NCBI GenBank assembly: GCA_036477795.1
Contig: JAZGDL010000020.1
Coordinates: forward strand, 1 to 14,773
DNA: 14,773 bases
Origin: JAZGDL01 sp036477795
GTDB lineage: Bacteria > Planctomycetota > Phycisphaerae > UBA1845
Reading direction: 5' to 3'
A program made the position numbers and the translations under genes. This document shows positions 1-6,200 of this stretch, piece after piece; the first letter of the stretch is position 1, and each line of letters starts with the position of its first letter. The notes below the pieces were generated by a model. That model saw only the letters and a list, made by a program, of their open reading frames with translations. It was not told the DNA's origin and ran no database searches.

Positions 1-512
1 CCGACCAGCAACGGGTGATTGATGTATTGGATGAACAACCCCAGCTCTTCTTCCATCATCACCTTCAGCAGGCGGTCGTCATCCGCACACAAGGTATCGG
101 CGATCTGGGTGAGCAACGGCTCGTGAAACCCTTTGGCGGCATAAAGCGCCAGGACCTCCTCGCGCTCGTGTTCCGGGGTATCGATGATTTCACGACGCTC
201 GCGCTCCAGCTCCGATTCGTAATGGTGCAGTCGCAGCCGCGTCGCGATGCCGCTCGCCACACCAAGATGGACTGCGATTCCCAGACCGGCGCACACCAGG
301 ATAGGCCCAGCGGCATCGGTCACTCCCGCACCGTGCATCGCTATCCAGAAGATCCAGATCAATATGATGCCGTCGCGGGCCGCGATGATCGCTTGGCGCC
401 AGTCGTCGACCTCTCCGAGATGCGACTCTCCGCTGAACACGATTCTGGCGCGCTGGCGGGCCTCGGTGATGTGGTCAGCGGTTTCGGCCAAGACGCCCTG
501 CGGATCAGTCAT
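1..512 (-). CDS. VIT1/CCC1-family metal (iron/manganese) transporter, 3' end cut by window edge
   Basis: Reading the minus strand from the ATG at 512-510 gives an open frame of 170 codons to the left edge, so the C-terminus is missing. An in-frame TAA lies five codons upstream of the ATG, which fixes this start; no clear Shine-Dalgarno is visible. Residues about 38-61 (DWRQAIIAARDGIILIWIFW) and 68-90 look like the first two membrane helices. They are followed by a charged helical stretch, about 96-160, with ELEREREEI-like spacing, PEHEREEVLALYAAKGF and VMMEEELGL. That Glu/Met-rich stretch matches the cytoplasmic metal-binding helices of the VIT1/CCC1 family, which move Fe2+ or Mn2+ out of the cytosol by proton exchange. 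The usual first helix has an ANDG-type motif; here it reads AARDG, a moderate departure. Family membership is fairly secure from the Glu/Met region; the substrate is not determined. It is the last of three minus-strand genes, separated from its neighbour by a repeat-bearing spacer. Confidence 0.72.
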   Translation of the reverse strand, partial: MTDPQGVLAETADHITEARQRARIVFSGESHLGEVDDWRQAIIAARDGIILIWIFWIAMHGAGVTDAAGPILVCAGLGIAVHLGVASGIATRLRLHHYESELERERREIIDTPEHEREEVLALYAAKGFHEPLLTQIADTLCADDDRLLKVMMEEELGLFIQYINHPLLV

Positions 513-523
513 GACAACGTCCG

Positions 524-574
524 GTTACTGTGTGGGACAGGTTGCGGTGTGGGACAGGTTACTGTGTGGGACAG
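524..574. repeat. three tandem copies of a 17-bp unit
   Basis: Three head-to-tail copies of a 17-mer occupy 524-540, 541-557 and 558-574. The outer two are identical (GTTACTGTGTGGGACAG) and the middle one differs in its fourth and sixth bases (GTTGCGG...). The third copy runs into the left arm of the palindrome at 561-620, so the array looks like repeated duplication of the palindrome's outer edge. It begins 12 bp upstream of the start codon of the metal-transporter gene. Confidence 0.85.
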
Positions 575-620
575 GTTTTCCAGCCTGTCGTTTGACCGGC
601 TGGAAAGCCGGCCCCACAGT
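561..620. repeat. imperfect palindromic (REP-like) element
   Basis: Two arms, roughly 561-589 and 594-620, are reverse complements apart from a few substitutions and two one-base gaps. Both share the outer ACTGTG/CACAGT and the core TTTCCAGCC/GGCTGGAAA. The element sits between the stop of the 76-residue membrane protein and the start of the metal transporter. It would fold into a long hairpin in the transcript of that operon. There is no T-tract, so it is not a standard intrinsic terminator. I recall closely similar TGTGGGACAGG...TTTCCAGCC palindromes being scattered in planctomycete genomes; this was not checked here. Confidence 0.8.
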
Positions 621-651
621 CGGCACCGGGGCAGCGCCGTTGCTGCATGAT

Positions 652-882
652 TCAGACCATGACGAGATAGAGCAACCATAACCCCACGCCGACGCCGTAC
701 ATGCCCACGACAATTGTGATCCACAGGCCGAGCACCGCGGAGGGCATCTCGCGCAAGCGCTCCAGCCGGGTGGCTTTGTACACGATGCTGATGCTCAAAC
801 ACAGTGGGAAGATGAGCAGGACCTTTCCAAAGCCGGTCAGCAGTATCGGCGAAATGAACAGTTTGGCCAACGGGTTGATCAC
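652..882 (-). CDS. small two-helix membrane protein of unknown function
   Basis: A 76-residue product starting at a GTG at 882-880 that overlaps the TGA of the upstream gene (GTGA). This arrangement strongly suggests translational coupling. A longer reading from 1053 is possible in this frame, but its first 57 residues are low-complexity Arg/Gly/Pro sequence opposite the neighbouring gene and look spurious. The protein has two hydrophobic segments, about residues 11-35 (PILLTGFGKVLLIFPLCLSI) and 50-76 (VLGLWITIVVGMYGVGVGLW), joined by a basic loop YKATRLERLREMP. The function is unknown. The overlap with the four-helix membrane protein gene suggests the two proteins act together or at fixed stoichiometry. 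Confidence 0.7.
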   Translation of the reverse strand: MINPLAKLFISPILLTGFGKVLLIFPLCLSISIVYKATRLERLREMPSAVLGLWITIVVGMYGVGVGLWLLYLVMV

Positions 883-1361
883 GTTACATCGACCTTTGAA
901 CGGGTAGGCGCAGACTGCAGTCGGCGGCGAGACACGGTTACCACGCCGATGCGAGATGCCGTTTCCGCCCGAACCAGAGCGTCCAGAATGGCCAACAGGT
1001 TGAGCAAGCCGGCGACACCGGTGTATACGAGGGCGACCTCGATGGCGTCCCATTGGCTGTAGGCCGGCGCCTTCTTGCCGTCTGCGGGCCGCTCATGTTC
1101 GCTCCAGGCGAACGCCGCCACGGCGTGGGTCCCGGTGCATATCTGGGCCATGAACCACAGCTTTTTTCGTTGCGGATCCACCGTGGTCCGCACGCCCCCA
1201 ATGGCGATCCCACCCCAGAAGGTCAGGGCGATGGTGACAAAAATGATGATCCCGCGGCTTCGATCGCCGGCAGCTATATGCCCGACGCCCGGCATCAACC
1301 AGGCCAACAACCCGATAAGGGGGAGCTTCAATGCCAACGGCCATTTGCGCGATTGATCCAT
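879..1361 (-). CDS. four-helix membrane protein, possibly DUF6677-like
   Basis: 160 residues from the ATG at 1361, with AGGTG about 6 bases upstream as a modest ribosome binding site. Hydrophobic segments are at about 9-29 (LKLPLIGLLAWLMPGVGHIA), 34-54 (RGIIIFVTIALTFWGGIAIG), 72-88 (FMAQICTGTHAVAAFAW) and 106-127 (EVALVYTGVAGLLNLLAILD). The segment AWLMPGVGH...GDRSRGIIIF resembles the glycine-rich hairpin of TM2-type proteins. The internal motif GGVRTTVDPQRKKLWFMAQ is what I associate with the planctomycete DUF6677 family; the family name is from memory and untested. No catalytic residues are evident and the function is unknown. It heads a minus-strand unit: its TGA overlaps the GTG start of the next gene, and the metal-transporter gene lies further downstream. 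Confidence 0.72.
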   Translation of the reverse strand: MDQSRKWPLALKLPLIGLLAWLMPGVGHIAAGDRSRGIIIFVTIALTFWGGIAIGGVRTTVDPQRKKLWFMAQICTGTHAVAAFAWSEHERPADGKKAPAYSQWDAIEVALVYTGVAGLLNLLAILDALVRAETASRIGVVTVSRRRLQSAPTRSKVDVT

Positions 1362-1408
1362 GAGGGCACCTGAGGGGCTGGTCTACGCTCCGTTTATCTG
1401 GGGCAAAT

Positions 1409-1471
1409 GTAGCGCCACCCCTGGTGGGTGGCGCACCCTCGCTCTGCGCCACCCACAAGAGGCGGCGCTAC
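1409..1471. repeat. imperfect palindromic (REP-like) element, second family
   Basis: The ends GTAGCGCC and GGCGCTAC are exact reverse complements. The inner arms GTGGGTGGCGCA and TGCGCCACCCAC are also exact, with a few mismatches between and a ~9-base central loop. The total length is 63 bp. Its sequence is unrelated to the palindrome at 561-620 and to the hairpins around truB. It lies 48 bp upstream of the minus-strand start at 1361. Confidence 0.85.
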
Positions 1472-1543
1472 GGGGTGAGCGGAGTATAGAACCGCGGCGG
1501 CCCAGTCGCAACCCAAGTGCCCCGTCGCCGTCGGGCGTCTCAA

Positions 1544-1571
1544 TTGACATGGGCACGTGCCGGCTGATACT
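1544..1571 (+). promoter_or_regulatory. candidate sigma70 promoter for truB
   Basis: A perfect -35 box TTGACA (1544-1549) is followed after 16 bases by GATACT (1566-1571), which matches TATAAT at four of six positions. The spacer contains the perfect 10-bp palindrome GGCACGTGCC (1552-1561), a possible operator. A transcript from here would carry a ~115-base leader containing the hairpin repeats before truB. This is read by eye only; GC-rich DNA gives chance matches. Confidence 0.45.
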
Positions 1572-1580
1572 TACGTCGCA

Positions 1581-1695
1581 CGGCTGGTGCGAGAATCCTC
1601 AACGGCTGGTGCGAGAATCCTTTCTCGCACCCCCGTGAAACGAGATGGACGGCTGGTGCGAGAATCCTTTCTCGCACCCCCGTGAAACGAGATGG
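1581..1695. repeat. tandem hairpin repeat overlapping the truB start codon
   Basis: A 47-bp unit occurs at 1603-1649 and again from 1650, with 46 identical bases in a row (1603-1648 and 1650-1695). A partial copy of ~20 bp precedes it at 1581-1600. Each full unit contains a perfect 10-bp stem with a TCCT loop, GGTGCGAGAA paired with TTCTCGCACC (1608-1631 and 1655-1678). It ends with CCCCGTGAAACGAGATGG. The ATG in the second copy is the truB start; the ATG in the first copy (1645-1647) is therefore a duplicate start in another frame. A further copy of the hairpin lies downstream of truB at 2545-2568. Confidence 0.95.
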
Positions 1696-2444
1696 CTGTA
1701 TCGGAAAACACCATCGACGGCATCATCAACCTGTTCAAGCCGGTGGGCATCACGTCGGCCAAGGCGGTGTACCGCGTGCGCGCCATCACCGGCGTGCGCA
1801 AGAGCGGTCACGCCGGCAGCCTGGACCCCGCAGCCGATGGCGTGCTGGTGGTCTGTGCGGGAAAAGCCACCAAGCTTGTCGAACAGATCATGGATCTGCC
1901 CAAGGTCTACCGTGCCACCGCCAGGCTGGACGTGACCAGTGAAAGCTTTGACAGTGACCGACCCTTGTGCCCCGTGTCGGTGGCATCGGTTCCGACTCTG
2001 GATCAGGTTCGGACGGCCCTGGCCGGACTCGAGGGCCGGATTCAGCAGGTGCCGCCGCGCATCAGCGCCATCAAGCTCGGCGGTGTGCCGGCATACAAGA
2101 CAGCGGGCCAGGAGGACGCGCCTCCGCTCGCCGCTCGCGAGGTCACGGTGTACTGGACCCACCTGCACGGCTACGACTGGCCGACGATCGATTTTGAAGT
2201 AGCCTGCGGTCGCGGCACCTACGTTCGGGCGTTGATTCGCGACGTCGGCGTTGGACTCAGCGCCGGCGGATGCTTGACCTCGTTACGCCGTACCATGGTG
2301 GGGCCGTTCACCGCCGATGACGCCTGGACCTTTGATCGGATGCGTGCAGCCGGGGCGGCTGAGAGCTGCTCCATTCCACTGGCTGAAGCCGTCGCGCTGG
2401 TAGCACGCCGACCGGTGGTCGTGCCCCAGCGGCCTGGTTGCTGA
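1692..2444 (+). CDS. truB: tRNA pseudouridine(55) synthase TruB
   Basis: TruB converts U55 in the T-loop of tRNAs to pseudouridine in the cytoplasm. The 250-residue product shows the family landmarks in order. NLFKPVGITS is at 13-22. The catalytic loop GHAGSLDPAADGVLVV is at 39-54, with the nucleophile Asp45. KVYRATARLD at 71-80 carries Tyr73. PPRISAIKLGGVPAYKTA forms the insert-binding segment. GRGTYVRALIRDVG corresponds to the usual GTYIRSLxRDxG. The catalytic motif differs mildly from the common GHTGTLDPxAtG, and the usual LG..TDT..xxG is LDVTSESFDSD. At 250 residues it lacks a C-terminal PUA-like extension, as many bacterial TruB proteins do. The ATG lies inside the tandem hairpin repeat. 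Only a weak purine-rich stretch (GAAACGAG) precedes it, so the hairpin may influence initiation. It stands alone, without the frequent rbfA, ribF or rpsO neighbours. Confidence 0.95.
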   Translation: MAVSENTIDGIINLFKPVGITSAKAVYRVRAITGVRKSGHAGSLDPAADGVLVVCAGKATKLVEQIMDLPKVYRATARLDVTSESFDSDRPLCPVSVASVPTLDQVRTALAGLEGRIQQVPPRISAIKLGGVPAYKTAGQEDAPPLAAREVTVYWTHLHGYDWPTIDFEVACGRGTYVRALIRDVGVGLSAGGCLTSLRRTMVGPFTADDAWTFDRMRAAGAAESCSIPLAEAVALVARRPVVVPQRPGC

Positions 2445-2485
2445 CCAACGGAGCCTACAGGGAAAGGTCACGCTGGAACCTTATT

Positions 2486-2505
2486 AGAATCCCTTCTCGG
2501 TCCCC
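2486..2505. repeat. degenerate copy of the truB-leader repeat
   Basis: AGAATCCCTTCTCGGTCCCC matches the AGAATCCTTTCTCGCACCCC segment of the leader repeat at 17 of 20 positions. It is probably a decayed copy of the hairpin family, lying in the spacer after truB. Confidence 0.5.
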
Positions 2506-2518
2506 CTTCCTGGCGGCC

Positions 2519-2536
2519 ACGGGAAGGGATTCCCGT
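2519..2536. repeat. short perfect hairpin in the convergent spacer
   Basis: ACGGGAA (2519-2525) and TTCCCGT (2530-2536) form a 7-bp stem with a GGGA loop. It lies between the convergent ends of truB and the lipoprotein gene, where a bidirectional terminator would be expected. No T-run follows on either strand, so Rho-independent termination is not supported. Confidence 0.6.
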
Positions 2537-2544
2537 AGGAGATA

Positions 2545-2568
2545 GGTGCGAGAAAGGATTCTCGCACC
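2545..2568. repeat. downstream copy of the truB-leader hairpin, inverted
   Basis: A perfect 10-bp stem GGTGCGAGAA/TTCTCGCACC with an AGGA loop. It is the exact reverse complement of the hairpins at 1608-1631 and 1655-1678, which have a TCCT loop. truB is thus bracketed by copies of the same palindrome. Confidence 0.95.
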
Positions 2569-2584
2569 AGCACTTGTCGGCGAG

Positions 2585-2618
2585 TTTGCGCTGCACTGCT
2601 ATTTGCGCTGTACTGCTA
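2585..2618. repeat. two tandem copies of a 17-bp unit
   Basis: TTTGCGCTGCACTGCTA at 2585-2601 is followed directly by TTTGCGCTGTACTGCTA at 2602-2618, differing at one base. It lies in the non-coding spacer between truB and the minus-strand lipoprotein gene. Confidence 0.8.
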
Positions 2619-2675
2619 AGAACCCCGCCGTCCTACGCGATAGCACCGAAGCCACGTGTAAGGGCGCCAAGTGCA

Positions 2676-3191
2676 TCAGACCTTTTTGGGAACTTTGAAG
2701 AAGGTGCGTCTTGCCTGGATGATCCTACCATCGTGCCGCTTGAACGAAACCAGGAACATGACCTCCCTGCCGAGCACGTCGGCATCCCCCCAATTGAGCC
2801 TTAGCTGGTATCCCCATCCAACGCGCTGCCGCTCCTTGAAGCCGTAGAGGTGGGCGTGCTGGGTATCGAACTCCCATTGTCGAACCAGGACGGGCTGCTC
2901 TTCCCCGTCGGAGTTCCTGTCGATGCGGTACATGTTGACGCACAGGGTGCCGTCGCCGAAGACACCGAGCGGGCTGCGTGAATCCGCCAGATACACGGGG
3001 ATCTTTATCCCGCCGGGGATGTCGCGCGGGGGGTCGTCAAAGTTCAACCAGGGGTTTTGTTTGTCGGGAAAGGTGGCAACAAGCACGATGTCCTTATGGA
3101 ATCGCGGTCCCGTTGCGGCGCAGCCGACGCCGTTGAGCAAGGGGCCGGCGACGATAAGGCACAAGCAAAAACGTCTGAACACGCGCGACAT
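2676..3191 (-). CDS. putative lipoprotein of unknown function next to a giant secretin
   Basis: 171 residues from the ATG at 3191. The N-terminus MSRVFRRFCLCLIVAGPLLN has a basic start and a hydrophobic core, followed by GVGC (Cys24), an imperfect lipobox. Lipid anchoring is therefore likely but not certain. The mature part has alternating hydrophobic segments (IKIPVYLADS, LCVNMYRIDR, GWGYQLRLNWGD, REVMFLVSFK), suggesting an all-beta fold. It contains no motif I recognise. No clear ribosome binding site precedes the ATG. It starts 41 bases after the secretin stop on the same strand, so it is probably co-transcribed. Small outer-membrane lipoproteins next to secretin genes are often pilotins, which guide or stabilise the secretin; this role here is inference from position only. 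It could also be an unrelated planctomycete surface lipoprotein. Confidence 0.7.
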   Translation of the reverse strand: MSRVFRRFCLCLIVAGPLLNGVGCAATGPRFHKDIVLVATFPDKQNPWLNFDDPPRDIPGGIKIPVYLADSRSPLGVFGDGTLCVNMYRIDRNSDGEEQPVLVRQWEFDTQHAHLYGFKERQRVGWGYQLRLNWGDADVLGREVMFLVSFKRHDGRIIQARRTFFKVPKKV

Positions 3192-3219
3192 GGTTGTTGT
3201 TTAGCGGCCTCTTGTGGTT

Positions 3220-3249
3220 GGGAACCGCTCCCTTACGGTCGTGGCTCGG
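3220..3249. repeat. dispersed repeat supplying the secretin stop codon
   Basis: This copy contains ACCGCTCCCTTACGGTCG and matches the copy at 3383-3411 over about 29 bases with one substitution (GTGGCTC versus GCGGCTC). On the minus strand it is read in a frame giving TEPRP and then TAA (3235-3233), so the repeat itself ends the secretin gene. It lies 28 bases before the lipoprotein start. Confidence 0.9.
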
Positions 3250-6200
3250 TACTGCGTACCAGTCGGGGCCCGTAGACCTTTTTCTTGGGTTGGCTGGACG
3301 CGCTGGTGCGCGGAGCGGCGGTGGGCCGCGGTGGCCCGTAGGTCCTGGGCGTCGGGCCGTAGATGGAGCGATCACGCCGCTGGGGAACCGCTCCCTTACG
3401 GTCGCGGCTCGTTTTTTGGTTCGAGGGGTACTCGTCGATGGGCCCGAAGGCGTCTTCTTCGGCGCGGATGCGGAGCCCCTGCATCAAGGGATGCCGCTTG
3501 ATCCGCTCCGGGAAGTAGCCGGTGCGGTCCCGCTCCTGCTCGGAGGCGTAGCGCAGGTCCTCCTCGGTCCGTAGGACGTTGACGGTCAGAACGATAAGAA
3601 GTTCCGTTTTTGAGGTCACTTTGGAGTCGAACCGGAACAGCGGGCCTATCCAGGGCAGGTCGCCCAGGATTGGCACCTTCGTTTGTGACTCGTCGACCGA
3701 TTCGGTGATCAGCCCGCCCAGGATGACGGTCTCGCCGTCCTTGATGGTGACGGTGGTCTCGGCGGATCGCTCGGTGAAGACGGGAGCATTCAGGCCTTCG
3801 GCTACCTGTAAGGACTGGTTACTGATACCGGAGATTTCCGGGGAGATTTCGAGGTTGACGTATCCGTCGGGGTTGATGTGGGGGGTGACGGTGAGGATGA
3901 TGCCGACATCTTCGTATTGAATGGTAGTCGAACTCTGCCCGCCGGCGCTGGTGCTGCCGGTAATGATCGGCACACGATCACCGATGGTGATGTTTCCTTC
4001 GGCGTTATTTTGCACCAGGATGGTGGGCCGGGAGAGGACCTCCAGTTGGCTCTCGGATTCCAAGGCGCGGAACAGGAAGCTGAAATCCTCGCCGGAGACG
4101 GTGATGCTCAGCCCGCCGAATCCGGTGCCGGCCGCCCCGATATCCGTGCCGCCGATGATGTCGAAGCTGGAACCTTGTATGGTGGAGTTGTTGCCGACGA
4201 ATGCGTTCTCGGAGAAGTTCAGGTCCTGGGCGGCGAACTCAATACCGAGTTCCAGGCGGTCGTTCATGGCGACTTCCGCGATCAGCACGGAAATCATGAC
4301 CTGGGGCTCGGGCCGGTCCATGCGGCGGATCAGGTCCATCACCTGGTCGTAATTCCTGGAACTGGCGCCAACCAATAGGATGTTGCTGTCCTCATCACTG
4401 ACCACGCTGATCTGCTTTTCAGCTCGCCGGCGAATGGAGACCTCGTCGTCCAACTCGCTGAGCAATTCGTTTTCCGAGTCGTTGAACTCTTGCACGGCTG
4501 CGGCAATGGCGGGGGCGGAGACGTAGCGGGGGTCGTAAACGTCGTGGATGCGATCGTTGATGTCCTGTCCGTCCAGCTCGCGGATGAGTTCTTCAGCCAT
4601 GCGCAGATCAATCGGGTTCCCGGCGGCGATCACCGAGTTGGTGCGGCGGTCGGCGGTGAAGCGAATCGGCGTTCGTGTTCCGCTCACCTCGCCGGATACG
4701 GTGACGGTGGGCGGCCCGCCTTCGGCGCCGAACTGAATCTGCTGCTCCATGTCGCCGGCCTGTTCCTCGGTGCCGAAGATCTCGTTGAGCCTTTCGACCA
4801 TCTCGTCGGCGTCGGCGTTGGCCAGCGGGAAGATGCGGATTTCCGCGGTCACCGGGCTGACGCGGTCGAAGTCCAGGATCATGGCTTCCAGCATCTCCAT
4901 GCTGCCCGTCGGGGCCATCACCATGAGCGAATTGGTCCGCGGATCGGGGGTGATGGTAATGTCCTGGCGCAGCAGCTTGCGGACAGCCTCGGTGCCGTCG
5001 TCCATCTTCTCGACGAAGGAAACAATGACGGCCGATTCATCGTCACCCTGGCTGTCGCCGCCGTAGAGAGTCTCCTCAAAAATATCCGCGAAGTCCTCAG
5101 CCAGGGCCTGCTTGAGCCGGATAACCTTCATCATCATCTCCACAGCCGGCTTTACGGTATCCAGCTTCTCGATGATGGTGGTGATGTTGTCCATCTCCGA
5201 CCTGGCCGCCCATACCACCAGTGAATTGCTGCGTTCATCGGGTTGGACGGCGATGGCGTCGGCCCGGCCGCTGCCGCCCTCAGCCTGTTGTTGGAAAAGC
5301 TGGTCGAGGGTTTCGGCGACTTTGTCGACCTTGGCCTTTTTCAGCGGGAAGATCTGGAACTGCCGGGCGATGCTCGAGGGCTGGTCCAGAAGCTCGAGCA
5401 GTCCGACGATCAGGCTGTGATCGTCGCGCGAGGCGCTGGCGATCAGGCTGTTGGAGGCCTCGTCGGCCTGGATGTTGATCGGAGTGGCGGACTCGTCGCG
5501 GCCTTCGGCGCGTTTGTCGAAGAGGTCCTGCATCTTGGCGGCCAGCTTGACGGCCGACCCGTGCTTCAAGGTGTACACCTCAAAGACTGAGCTGGGGGGG
5601 CCGGCGGGGCGGTCGAGCTGAACGATCAAATCCTCGCAACGCTTCATGGCGTCGGGTGCGCCCGAAACAATCAGCGTGTTGCTGCGTTCGTCAGCCAGCA
5701 GCGTCGGCTTACGATACAAGTCGGGTTCGGCGGCTTCGGACTGGCGCGCGGTGAATAGCTCATCCAGCATGTCGGCCAGCTTCACGGCGTCGGCGAATTC
5801 CAGGCGGATGATCTTGGTGTCGTCGCTGAGCAGGGGGCTGAGCTCGCCGTCCATGCGCTCGATCAGTTTTTCGATGATCGACAGATTGGGTTTGGAGGCG
5901 CTGACGATGATGGCGTTGATCCGCGGTTCGGCGATGATGGCCACCTTGTTGCGCTCTTCGGCGATCTGACTTTCGATGCCGGCCATGGGGCTGTACAGAC
6001 CCTGGTCGAACAGCTCCTTGATTTTGTCGGCCACGTCGGAGGCTTCAGCCCGGTCGAGAATGAACAGGCGGACCACGCCTTCGATGATCGGCTCGAGGTC
6101 GATGGCTTCGATGATCCTCATCATCTCGTCGAAGTTTTCGCGGCTGGAGGCGACCAGCATGGTGTTGGTGGCGGTGTCCACGGCGATGGCCACTCGATCG

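Larger units (their letters stand above)
1362..1691. other. divergent intergenic control region
   Basis: This 330-bp gap lies between the minus-strand membrane-protein gene and plus-strand truB. It holds a palindromic repeat (1409-1471), a candidate truB promoter (1544-1571) and the tandem hairpin repeats (1581-1695). No convincing gene is seen. A minus-strand promoter for the membrane-protein gene should also lie here. A weak GATAAA-like -10 is present on the minus strand near 1392-1397, but no matching -35 was found. Confidence 0.6.

Noticed and set aside
15..650. 211-residue plus-strand frame at the left edge
   Set aside because: It lies opposite the metal-transporter frame, whose Glu-rich family motifs are convincing, and it has no recognisable features of its own.
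652..1053. Longer 133-residue version of the small membrane protein
   Set aside because: The extra N-terminal part overlaps the upstream gene almost entirely and is Arg/Gly/Pro-rich shadow sequence. The GTG at 882 with GTGA overlap fits better.
1581..1695. Possible CRISPR array upstream of truB
   Set aside because: There are only two full copies directly abutting with no unique spacers. The unit is a hairpin-bearing tandem duplication.
1645..1935. Gene starting at the duplicated ATG before truB
   Set aside because: It is out of frame with truB and consists of repeat sequence followed by a shadow of truB. No homology-like features are seen.
2519..2568. Rho-independent terminators between truB and the lipoprotein gene
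   Set aside because: Both hairpins have good stems but no T-run on either strand, and one is a dispersed repeat also found upstream of truB.
3214..3574. Plus-strand frames containing NRSLTVAARF or PLPYGRGS
   Set aside because: These are translations of the dispersed repeat on the wrong strand, opposite the secretin tail.
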